DNA from: Clostridia bacterium
GTDB taxonomy: Bacteria; Bacillota; Clostridia; Christensenellales; Aristaeellaceae
NCBI GenBank assembly: GCA_017447185.1
Contig: JAFSOC010000024.1
Location: 38,776 to 102,775, forward strand
Direction of reading: 5' to 3'
DNA length: 64,000 nucleotides
The position numbers and the translations under genes are program-made. The notes beneath the pieces were generated by a model that was given only the letters and a program-made list of their open reading frames with translations, did not search any database and had not been told where the DNA came from. Below are positions 16,517-29,241 of this stretch, in pieces (position 1 is the stretch's first letter; each line of letters starts with the position of its first letter).

Positions 16517-16836
16517 GCAAACTGTATGAAGATATCAAGAAGGGCCTGGAGGAAGCCATTGCCTTTGAGCAGGGCGATCCGGATGTTGTTTCCAAAACCG
16601 TCGTTCATAAAATGAAAGTAAATCCTGTCCCGGATTTTTCCCCGAATGAGATTCGGGAGATCCGGCTGAAATCGGCCATGACACAATCTGTTTTCGCTGC
16701 CTGTATCGGGGTTACCAAGAAGGCGGTGGAATCCTGGGAAGGCGGCAGAAGCCATCCGGATGGAGCTGCTCGCAGGACACTGTCCCTGATGAGCAGAAAC
16801 CCGCATTTTGCGGAGACTAATGGAATTCTGGAATAA
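16513..16836 (+). CDS. XRE-family antitoxin (HigA-like)
   Basis: 107 residues with an HTH_3 domain in the C-terminal half (IREIRLKSAMTQSVFAACIGVTKKAVESWEGG, about residues 46-77) after an N-terminal region (GLEEAIAFEQGDPDVVSK) that probably contacts the toxin. It is co-transcribed with the toxin from the promoter at 16109-16137, whose palindrome is its likely binding site. Confidence 0.85.
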   Translation: MSKLYEDIKKGLEEAIAFEQGDPDVVSKTVVHKMKVNPVPDFSPNEIREIRLKSAMTQSVFAACIGVTKKAVESWEGGRSHPDGAARRTLSLMSRNPHFAETNGILE

Positions 16837-16891
16837 ACTGAGAGATCCCTGCTTTCACACCTGCAGAGTTCCTTGAGCGATTCTGACAGAA

Positions 16892-18214
16892 TCATTCTTC
16901 TTCCAGAAGAACCTTCTGGACGGCTTCCCGGACGGTTTTCAGGGGAACCCCGTGCTCCCGGGCAAGGGCCGCGAGATCTTCATATTCCGCTTTGGCCTTT
17001 TCCACGCCCATGCCGGAAGCAACTTTGATCCGGACCTCGCCGTATTCAGTACGGACGGTCCGGATTTCACGTTTCAGGATGTACCGCTTCAGGTCCTGGC
17101 GGCGGACGCCCAGGGTGGTGGTATGCTTCATGACCAGGCCGGCCAGCTTGTCCGCGTTATCCGGACTGCAGATGACGGACAGCAGGATCCCCGGACGGCT
17201 CTTTTTCATGCCGATGGTTGTCGTATACACGTCAAAGGCGCCGGCGGCAAACAGCTGCTCCATGGCAAAACCGATTTCCTCACCGGTCATGTCGTCCAGA
17301 TTGCAGTCCAGGCGGACAACCGGCTCCCGCCGGGCTTCCGATTCTCCCAGGAAGGCGCGGACGCAGTTGGCCTGCTCAAAGTCCTTTTTGCCCATGCCGT
17401 AGCCGATGGCTTTCACAGTCATCACCGGGCGTTCGCCGAAAGCGGAAACGAAATGCTTCAGGAGCGCGGCACCGGTGGGGGTGCAAAGCTCGCCTTTCAC
17501 AGGCCCCGCCAGGGAGGGAATGCCCTGCAGGATCAGGGCGGTGGCCGGCGCGGGCACCGGCAGGATGCCATGGGCACAGTGGACATGGCCGCTGCCTGTG
17601 ACCACCGGGGAAGCCAGCACCTGATCCGGGGAAAGGATTTCCATCAGTATGCAGACGCCGATGACATCCGCCACGGCGTCCATGGTGCCGACCTCATGGA
17701 AATGGATCTTTGTCACCGGGCGGCCGTGGACCTTGCTTTCTGCATCCGCGATCAGGGCATAAACAGCCTTGGCATCCGCCTTCACGCGGGTGGAAACATC
17801 CAGGGAATCGATCAGCTTATTGATATCCTTCAACGAAGTATGAAAATGGTGGTCATGGTCATGGTCATGGTCAGGCCCGTGCTCATGTTCATGCTCATGT
17901 TCGTGATGGTGCTCATGTTCATGTTCGTGTTCATGATGATGGTCATGCTCATGCTCATGTTCGTGATGATGGTCATGGTCATGATGAGAATCCGCGTCCA
18001 GGGATTCTTCCTCCACACCGTCCACGGTCACACGCATATGCGTGCCGGTGATGCCGCATTTCACGGAAGGCTCGCAGTCCACATGTACACCGGGCAGCCA
18101 CAGGGAGTTCATCTGATCGATGAAGGCCTGTTTGTCTTCTGTCAGTTCCAGCAGGGCGGCGGTGAGCATATCGCCCGCGGCGCCCATATTGCATTCGAGA
18201 TAAAGCGTTTTCAT
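16892..18214 (-). CDS. larC: LarC, nickel insertion protein for the nickel-pincer cofactor
   Basis: 440 residues of the LarC/DUF111 family, which inserts nickel into the pyridinium bis-thiocarboxylate precursor to make the NPN cofactor. N-terminus LYLECNMGAAGDMLTAALLEL and RLDCNLDDMTGEEIGFAMEQL are family motifs. Residues 77-125 form a very dense His/Asp/Glu segment, encoded by CATGNN-like repeats at about 17850-17985, probably for nickel storage or capture. It is one continuous frame here, whereas some species make LarC by programmed frameshifting. AAGGAGG precedes the ATG. No larA, larB or larE is in the window. Confidence 0.92.
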   Translation of the reverse strand: MKTLYLECNMGAAGDMLTAALLELTEDKQAFIDQMNSLWLPGVHVDCEPSVKCGITGTHMRVTVDGVEEESLDADSHHDHDHHHEHEHEHDHHHEHEHEHEHHHEHEHEHEHGPDHDHDHDHHFHTSLKDINKLIDSLDVSTRVKADAKAVYALIADAESKVHGRPVTKIHFHEVGTMDAVADVIGVCILMEILSPDQVLASPVVTGSGHVHCAHGILPVPAPATALILQGIPSLAGPVKGELCTPTGAALLKHFVSAFGERPVMTVKAIGYGMGKKDFEQANCVRAFLGESEARREPVVRLDCNLDDMTGEEIGFAMEQLFAAGAFDVYTTTIGMKKSRPGILLSVICSPDNADKLAGLVMKHTTTLGVRRQDLKRYILKREIRTVRTEYGEVRIKVASGMGVEKAKAEYEDLAALAREHGVPLKTVREAVQKVLLEEE

Positions 18215-18227
18215 CGGTACAGCCTCC

Positions 18228-18761
18228 TTATTTATTCAGGGAAAGCCCTGCTTTCTCCAGGACGATGACCAGCAGCGGGACCAGCACCAGATGGAGAATG
18301 ATCCCGGGGACCGCGTTGGTGAAGGCACCGGCCAGGAAAAGCGCCCAGGTGAAGCTCTGACCGCTGAGGCCGGCGAGAATCAGGCGGGCGATGCCCCACA
18401 CGGCGCGGCCCAGCAGCATTGCGACGACAATCGTGATATAGACGCTGGACTTCCGGCGGGGAAGGATTTTATACAACAGGCCGGAAACTGCACCGTAGGT
18501 CGCCAGTTCGAAGGACATGGCAACGGCACCGGGGAACATAGCCGGCATTCCGAAGATTACGGAGCGCAGAAGCGGAGAGATCAGGCCGACGGCCAGGCCC
18601 CAGGGCCAGCCGCACAGGAAACCGCACAGCAGGGCCGGAATATGCATGGGAGACAGGGCGGAACCGATCTGCGGGATCTGTCCGGTGAGAAAGGGAAGAA
18701 CCATGGCCAGCGCCAGGAACAGCGCGGAATAGGTCAGTTTTCTGATCTGGAGGGATGTCAT
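18228..18761 (-). CDS. ECF transporter S component (substrate-binding membrane protein)
   Basis: 177 residues, about six hydrophobic helices, with the S-component features QIRKLTYSALFLALAMVLPFL at the N-terminus, SPMHIPALLCGFLCGW in the second helix and GAVAMSFELATYGAVSGLLY. ATG 18761 is preferred because AAGGAG lies ten bases upstream; the longer frame from 18791 would include that site. It is 13 bases upstream of larC on the same strand. The location suggests nickel or a cofactor precursor as substrate, but vitamin uptake is equally common in this fold. Confidence 0.8.
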   Translation of the reverse strand: MTSLQIRKLTYSALFLALAMVLPFLTGQIPQIGSALSPMHIPALLCGFLCGWPWGLAVGLISPLLRSVIFGMPAMFPGAVAMSFELATYGAVSGLLYKILPRRKSSVYITIVVAMLLGRAVWGIARLILAGLSGQSFTWALFLAGAFTNAVPGIILHLVLVPLLVIVLEKAGLSLNK

Positions 18762-18795
18762 CAGTTTTTTTCTCCTTGGGTTTTGATGCATCTAT

Positions 18796-18824
18796 GATAA
18801 ACCTTAAAGCAAACTCAAAGTCAA
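18796..18824 (-). promoter_or_regulatory. Candidate promoter for ECF S component and larC
   Basis: Minus strand TTGACT (18824-18819), 17-base spacer, TTTATC (18801-18796); an alternative -10 TATCAT is two bases further on. Confidence 0.4.
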
Positions 18825-18911
18825 GACCTGAAGTATCGCAGGATGTATAAAGTGACGGTAGCTCCACTTACACAATCTGCCCAAAGATCTGAAGCAGATC
18901 ACCGATACCTA

Positions 18912-19322
18912 TCAAAGGTCTTTTTCCGCGTATGGTTTATTCCAGGAACCAATTTCGATCAGATTCCCCTCCGGATCCGCAATATAGCAGGTTCTCTGAC
19001 CCCACGGTTCCGTTTCCGGTTCCAGAACTGGTTTCGCGCCGTTTGCAACAGCATTCCTGAACGCAGCATCCACTTCCTCAAATGTGTCCACATAGAGGGC
19101 GATCTCGGAATGCCCGTTCAATCCCTTCACATAGTCATACCTGTGATGTGTCATTTCTTCAAAGTCTTTTCTGCCGTACAGCAGGAACAATGTCCCGTCC
19201 TTTACAAGATACACATTTGAACTGTTTTCTGGTTCCCTGATTTCAAAACCAAGCACATCCCGGTAAAAACGGATCATCGTTGCCATATCGTTTACCAAAA
19301 GACCAAAGCCGTCTAATCTCAT
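18912..19322 (-). CDS. VOC-family (glyoxalase/bleomycin-resistance fold) protein
   Basis: 136 residues from ATG 19322, with GGAGG five bases upstream. One VOC domain made of two beta-alpha-beta units: DGFGLLVNDMATMIRFYRDVLGFE at the N-terminus and HSEIALYVDTFEEVDAAF in the middle, then RTCYIADPEGNLIEIGSWN at the C-terminus. His in GHSEIAL and Glu in NLIEIG are the expected metal ligands. Substrate unknown. It is followed by the broken HAD gene. Confidence 0.85.
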   Translation of the reverse strand: MRLDGFGLLVNDMATMIRFYRDVLGFEIREPENSSNVYLVKDGTLFLLYGRKDFEEMTHHRYDYVKGLNGHSEIALYVDTFEEVDAAFRNAVANGAKPVLEPETEPWGQRTCYIADPEGNLIEIGSWNKPYAEKDL

Positions 19323-19352
19323 GTTTTCCTCCTGCAACTTTCTGGCTGAGCT

Positions 19353-19607
19353 TCAGATCAGTTCCCTCAGATCCCTGATCTTCAAAAAAGATGTCTCCAC
19401 ATCAGTCTCCGGATTGGCGGCAATCAGGATGGGCATAATCCCCAGGACAGCTGCGCCTTCCAGGTTCCGAACGCTGTCATCGACGAAGACCGTTTCCTCG
19501 GCTGGAACGCCGCTTTTACCCAGCGCGTCCATATACATTCGACTGTCTGGTTTGAATACGCCCAGGTTACAGCTGAATGTCCGAATGGAAAAGAAATGGG
19601 ATGTGCA
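19353..19607 (-). pseudogene. HAD-family hydrolase, 5' half missing
   Basis: The frame directly after the stop codon of the next gene upstream reads FSCNLGVFKPDSRMYMDALG and then TVFVDDSVRNLEGAAVLGI. These are HAD motif III (Lys in FKPD) and motif IV (DD). Motifs I and II are absent, and the remaining frame has no plausible start except an internal ATG at 19538. Homology reaches back almost to the TGA at 19610-19608, which belongs to the AlbA_2 gene, so that gene appears to have replaced the 5' half. Confidence 0.75.
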
Positions 19608-21182
19608 TCATGACAAGAATCTGTACTTCCCCTTCCCGGCACCTTCAACCGGAGCAATCAGTTTTAATTCTTCGAACAGTTTCCGGATATATGATGTTGC
19701 GGTCACGCCTGAGCAGTTCAAAATCCGGGCAACTCGTGAATTTCCAAACACTTCTGTTCTGATTTCTTCATAGATTCTGATCAGGTTATGTTTAACACGC
19801 TCCGTATAGCCTGAAGAATTGATTATTTGCTTTATATCTTTGGATTCACTATGAATCCAAAGATTTTCCTTTGCTTTCGAACCTTTCTTTATTTGGTCAT
19901 ATTCACTGTTCACCGGGATAACCACGGATGTGACATTATCATTTCCATCAAACAACTTATAATACAGCTCCGGAGAATGGTTTTCAGCCATGGCACGCTT
20001 TGCTTCACCGATTCCGGTTCCAAAGGATTCAATAATCCCAAGCTGTTTGAACATATCCCTTATTTCAGGATTTTCAGTATCCCGTTCATTGAAATATGCC
20101 CTTTCATTCAGATCACTGATTCTGATTGGAGGAAGCGGCTTGTTGTAATTCACGATATTGATCTGTTGCTCAGAAATATATACCTGTATTGGTTTTTCAT
20201 TTTCATAGTTGTTATGTACAATCGCGTTAGCCACCAATTCCTCCACTGTCACAAAGGGAAAATTGGCAACCTTTCGATTCTCTGCTATATCATCTTCTCT
20301 GATTGTCAGTACATTCAGAAAATGATCATTGATATAAGTCATGATTGAATGGTAAAGTTTCCAGACTGGGCCTTTGAACAGTTTTGACTCCATTTTTCGT
20401 TTTGTACCGAACATATCCACAATCATTTCAACGTACGAATGCGGAATAAACTGCTCAGGATGATCTGAAAACATCAGTACCGCAAAGTTCCTCACTCTGC
20501 TTTCTGTCGGATCGTTTTTGTCCAGCAATCTCATCGCCCGGGCAATTTCAATCTTGCTCAACTGACCGGAAATCTGTCTTTCGCTGGTTACAGACAGGTA
20601 TTCACGCATCAAATCCAGATTCAGATCGTCAACAGTTGCATCAGTGCTCGCAATGGAGCTGAAATGAAAATGGGCAAACTTCCGGAGAAGATCATATTCC
20701 TCGTCCACCCTCGCCAATCTTGTATCTGCTTCGATCCGGATATAACGCCCGGCTTTCAGGTTGATCTTTTTATCACGTTCCGCTTTCTCGCTGACCATGA
20801 ACGGTCCGCCTGTCTGCCTTGGAACGGCTATCAGAATATAATTTCTTCCCTCAAATTCATTTGCAATCAGTTCAAACGAAACATTTGGATACAGATATGA
20901 ACGGAGGGCATTCAGAACATTTTTGTTTTTCTCAATGCTTCCCTTTGGCATTCCTGTTTCAGGAAGCTTTGGGGTCGCTTTATTCCGTTCATCATTCTCT
21001 TCTTCAATTCCCACAAAAAGATACTGCATATCATTATCGTAGTAGTTGTTCCCATAAGCACAAAGCGTTTTCAGAATCCTGTCTTTCTGATGCACAGACG
21101 CCTTGTATTCGATATATGAGCATTCAGCTGATCCTGCCCGTAAAATCTCGTTTGCCTGTTTCTTCACTCTTTCATAATCCAT
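19608..21182 (-). CDS. AlbA_2 domain / HATPase-like regulator
   Basis: 524 residues from ATG 21182 (GGAGGG seven bases upstream). The N-terminal AlbA_2 (Schlafen-like) domain reads ECSYIEYKASVHQ then TLCAYGNNYYDN..YLFVGIEEEN. The central part holds an HATPase_c_4-type segment ELVANAIVHNNYENEKPIQVY, then IRDMFKQLGIIESFGTGIG. The C-terminus resembles a winged helix. Such proteins are common in mobile and defence islands, with regulatory or tRNA/DNA-directed roles suggested. The gene is visibly more AT-rich than its neighbours and lies divergent from hsdR, which suggests transfer with the restriction system. Confidence 0.8.
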   Translation of the reverse strand: MDYERVKKQANEILRAGSAECSYIEYKASVHQKDRILKTLCAYGNNYYDNDMQYLFVGIEEENDERNKATPKLPETGMPKGSIEKNKNVLNALRSYLYPNVSFELIANEFEGRNYILIAVPRQTGGPFMVSEKAERDKKINLKAGRYIRIEADTRLARVDEEYDLLRKFAHFHFSSIASTDATVDDLNLDLMREYLSVTSERQISGQLSKIEIARAMRLLDKNDPTESRVRNFAVLMFSDHPEQFIPHSYVEMIVDMFGTKRKMESKLFKGPVWKLYHSIMTYINDHFLNVLTIREDDIAENRKVANFPFVTVEELVANAIVHNNYENEKPIQVYISEQQINIVNYNKPLPPIRISDLNERAYFNERDTENPEIRDMFKQLGIIESFGTGIGEAKRAMAENHSPELYYKLFDGNDNVTSVVIPVNSEYDQIKKGSKAKENLWIHSESKDIKQIINSSGYTERVKHNLIRIYEEIRTEVFGNSRVARILNCSGVTATSYIRKLFEELKLIAPVEGAGKGKYRFLS

Positions 21183-21199
21183 ATATGTTCCCTCCGTTA

Positions 21200-21252
21200 A
21201 AAGCAAACATATTTTAAACCAATCCAAAGTTTTTGTCAACCAAAGCAAACAT
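21200..21252 (-). promoter_or_regulatory. Promoter of AlbA_2 gene with flanking direct repeats
   Basis: Minus strand TTGACA (21239-21234), 17-base spacer, TAAAAT (21216-21211). Identical AAAGCAAACAT copies at 21200-21210 and 21242-21252 bracket the promoter 42 bases apart, about four helical turns, as expected for operator pairs. The rest of the gap to hsdR (21253-21457) shows no gene; it contains only a short AGTAAAAC duplication. Confidence 0.65.
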
Positions 21253-21457
21253 TTGTGTTGGCATTCAAATCAGCGGATATCTTCAATTGGTTAAGGATTC
21301 ATATATCAGCCAAAATTTCGCCAAAAGTAGTAAAACGGTAGTAAAACCAACGAAAGCGGGCACGTTTTGAAGCGTTTTGCCGCGATTTGGGCGTGTCCTG
21401 CCAACCCCTTAGTCACTGTTAACGTGGCATGCGGAATTAATATAAAAAAACCTTAGG

Positions 21458-21487
21458 TTGAAAGCAAGTGTGCCTCAATGCTATAAT
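21458..21487 (+). promoter_or_regulatory. Promoter of hsdRMS operon
   Basis: TTGAAA (21458-21463), 18-base spacer, TATAAT (21482-21487), 30 bases before the hsdR start. Confidence 0.75.
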
Positions 21488-21516
21488 GTTTAACACGAAC
21501 AATCCGGAGGTTCCAT

Positions 21517-27123
<5,607 letters not shown>

Positions 27124-27330
27124 TTATTCCGTATCTGATTTCGGCATAGGATTGGCGTTGGAAGAGAGCAGCATATCCCACATATCCCAGTTTACAATGC
27201 CGTCGGCCTTCAAGCCGTTCACTTTCTGAAAATTTATTACTGCTGTACGTGTGTAATCATCAAAAATATCATTTGCATATCCTTCAAAGTACTTTTCTTT
27301 CCAGATGTTTGATGATAGCAGTATCACGCC
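27124..27330 (-). pseudogene. Fragment of a peptidoglycan-binding-domain protein
   Basis: The minus-strand frame ending at 27124 carries FDDYTRTAVINFQKVNGLKA and DGIVNWDMWDMLL, most of a PG_binding_1 repeat plus a short tail. Upstream the frame runs into the sigma-like gene at 27324 in another reading phase, and no start or signal is present. It looks like the end of a phage or host lysin-type gene cut off at the right edge of the restriction operon. Confidence 0.6.
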
Positions 27331-27815
27331 GCTGTATGGTGATGAACAATCCAGATCGCGTCTTCCGGAAGGATAATCCTTTCCATTCCTTTCCGGGCAA
27401 TCCTGCGAAGCTGTTTCGGGCAGAGGCTGTCCACTTCTTTTGAAATCTGAAGCCATTCATAACCTTTCAGGTAGCGGAGGATCAAAACGGTCCTTTCCCG
27501 TCCGGAAGTATACTGATCGATCAGGCCGGAAGCCTGATCAATCAGCGACTGCAGAAGCATGATCCGGGCGGAAAGGCGCTGACTCAATTCGTCTTTTTTC
27601 TCCAATTTGCGAATAAAAGCGGCATCCGGACCGGAAGAGGTCTTTACTTTCGTTGCAGAGAGACCGGAAGGCGAAGCTGGACCGTAAGCCCGGGCGGCTG
27701 CTTTCTGCAGCTGCCATTTCCGGTCCGCCATTTCTTCATTCGCGGGGATCAGCTGTTCCATATACAACTCCACAACGGTTTTTACCGGGGAAGGGACGGC
27801 TTTGGTTTTTTCCAT
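27324..27815 (-). CDS. Phage sigma-like regulator (DUF1492/ArpU type)
   Basis: 163 residues from ATG 27815, preceded by GAGGA at eight bases; ATG 27830, which overlaps the upstream stop, is the alternative. Mostly helical with a long central coiled stretch, then a sigma region-4-like HTH: SGRERTVLILRYLKGYEWLQ followed by ISKEVDSLCPKQLRRIARKG. Proteins like this control late or packaging genes in phages of Firmicutes. The two short fragments at 11.7 and 16.0 kb belong to the same kind of gene. Confidence 0.72.
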   Translation of the reverse strand: MEKTKAVPSPVKTVVELYMEQLIPANEEMADRKWQLQKAAARAYGPASPSGLSATKVKTSSGPDAAFIRKLEKKDELSQRLSARIMLLQSLIDQASGLIDQYTSGRERTVLILRYLKGYEWLQISKEVDSLCPKQLRRIARKGMERIILPEDAIWIVHHHTAA

Positions 27816-27826
27816 CGGCAGGATCC

Positions 27827-28609
27827 TCATCTCAGATAGTCGTTAATGATAGCTGAAGCGACCGGGGAAAGGGCGGGGGAATCAACCGCGTTTTTCACCG
27901 AAAGGAAGAGGGAAACCAGTGCCTTGTCCAGCATGCCGGGGTTTTCATGATCCGTATGGGCAAAGGTGAGCGGTTCCGGTAACTCCGGAACGGACATGAC
28001 CAGTTCCAGTTCTGTCCAATCCGCCGGCCCCGGCACGGCCTGGCCGGGTTTTGCGACCTCAACAAGATACAGCATTCTCTTACCCGGGAAAGCGCAGCGA
28101 TAGATTTTCAGCGGGACCAGACCGTCCTGATCCGGACGGAAAACAGAGCGATAAACCGATTCCGAAAGCATAACGCTTTCCGGCAGTTCATCCTCCGCCA
28201 TTTCTTCCGCGGAGAGCAATCCTTCCTTATTAATAAATAGGGGATGAGCCGAGGTTCCGTCCGGATTCAGCGGAATCGGGGCACCGGAACCGGCCCGATC
28301 CCGCTGCCAGGACAGGCAACGTGTTTCGGTGTCATAGCGCAGTTTTACCATATAATTCATAAGATTCTGCTCTGATTCGGTCAGCTGAGTGAAATCGAAA
28401 GAGAGCAGAGCATCGAGGGAAACCGAAAGGTGATCCGCAAAAGCTGCCAGCAATTCCGCGCCCGGGCCGGCGCTCTCACCGCCCTGGCGCAGGCGGGCAA
28501 AATAACCGACGCTGACGCCGCAGGCGGATTCCAGCTCGCCGATCTTCAGCTTCTGCCGTTTGGCCAGGGCATAGATATTATTGATGAAACGATTCTTATC
28601 ATAATTCAC
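27827..28609 (-). CDS. XRE-family phage regulator with long C-terminal domain
   Basis: 260 residues from GTG 28609, eight bases after AGGAGG. An N-terminal HTH_3 domain (RFINNIYALAKRQKLKIGEL then SACGVSVGYFARLRQGG) precedes a roughly 180-residue mixed domain that was not recognised. It lies at the usual place of a prophage repressor, divergent from the structural genes and with its own strong promoter. It is transcribed with the sigma-like gene, which overlaps its stop. Confidence 0.75.
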   Translation of the reverse strand: MNYDKNRFINNIYALAKRQKLKIGELESACGVSVGYFARLRQGGESAGPGAELLAAFADHLSVSLDALLSFDFTQLTESEQNLMNYMVKLRYDTETRCLSWQRDRAGSGAPIPLNPDGTSAHPLFINKEGLLSAEEMAEDELPESVMLSESVYRSVFRPDQDGLVPLKIYRCAFPGKRMLYLVEVAKPGQAVPGPADWTELELVMSVPELPEPLTFAHTDHENPGMLDKALVSLFLSVKNAVDSPALSPVASAIINDYLR

Positions 28610-28639
28610 AGTACACACCTCCTGTTCGTGTTCAGCATC

Positions 28640-28668
28640 ATTATATTTAGACTAAGGTAAAAAGTCAA
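28640..28668 (-). promoter_or_regulatory. Promoter of phage regulator genes
   Basis: Minus strand TTGACT (28668-28663), 17-base spacer, TATAAT (28645-28640). Confidence 0.75.
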
Positions 28669-28710
28669 CACTTTTCCTGTAGAAAATTTATTAAAAGATA
28701 AAAAAAGTAC

Positions 28711-28739
28711 TTGCGTCCCATCAAATTTTATGATATTGT
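28711..28739 (+). promoter_or_regulatory. Promoter of prophage structural genes
   Basis: TTGCGT (28711-28716), 17-base spacer, TATTGT (28734-28739), divergent from the regulator promoter. Confidence 0.5.
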
Positions 28740-28747
28740 ATAGTTGC

Positions 28748-28817
28748 CGGGAACGAAGAAAGAGTTCCCGACGAAGAGAAGAACACGGGCTTGAAACAAG
28801 CGGCCGGTGTTCTTTTA
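28748..28817 (+). terminator. Two leader hairpins, the second terminator-like
   Basis: CGGGAAC/GTTCCCG (28748-28754 and 28764-28770), then GAACACGGGC/GCCGGTGTTC (28781-28790 and 28803-28812) followed by TTTTATT. Placed between promoter and first gene, the pair would attenuate the prophage operon unless antiterminated. Confidence 0.6.
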
Positions 28818-28839
28818 TTACAAGGAAGGAGGCCCAACA

Positions 28840-29223
28840 ATGAACGAACAGGGCTATGAGCAGACGCCGGAGCAGGCGGAGGACAGGAAACGCACTGAGG
28901 CGGAAGAAGCTGATGACGAAGGAATCGACGAGGACATTGAGCAGATTATAAAGGCTGCCGGCCAGCTGCCGGAGGATGTAAATCCCATGGATCTCATCAT
29001 GGAGGGAATCCGTCCTGTCCTCCGGGAAATGGCAACGGAAGAACGGCGGCGTTTCTGCGCCGATATGGCAACATGCGGTTCTCCTTCCAATAACAACAAC
29101 AAAACCGGCCGATACTTCAACGGGTTCAAAAGCGCCCGCGGCCTCGCGGAACCGGACTACAAGGAACTTGGAAGAAAAATCATGGAAAAGCGCAATCCGC
29201 ACTACCGCCCTGACAATCAATAA
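28840..29223 (+). CDS. Small acidic prophage protein, unknown function
   Basis: 127 residues from ATG 28840 behind AAGGAAGGAGG. The N-terminal half is very acidic (EQAEDRKRTEAEEADDEGIDEDIEQ), followed by a helical segment with REMATEERRRFCADMATC and a basic tail. No family was recognised. It is the first gene of the prophage structural operon, just before the portal-like gene, so a packaging or scaffold role is possible but unproven. Confidence 0.65.
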   Translation: MNEQGYEQTPEQAEDRKRTEAEEADDEGIDEDIEQIIKAAGQLPEDVNPMDLIMEGIRPVLREMATEERRRFCADMATCGSPSNNNNKTGRYFNGFKSARGLAEPDYKELGRKIMEKRNPHYRPDNQ

Positions 29224-29241
29224 GGAAGGAGACGTACCTTT

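Noticed and set aside
17850-17985. CRISPR-like or satellite repeat
   Set aside because: The CATGNN-like units encode the His-rich segment of LarC in frame; there are no spacers.
18792-18911. Riboswitch upstream of the ECF S component
   Set aside because: The leader after the candidate promoter is only about 30 bases, too short for a known riboswitch.
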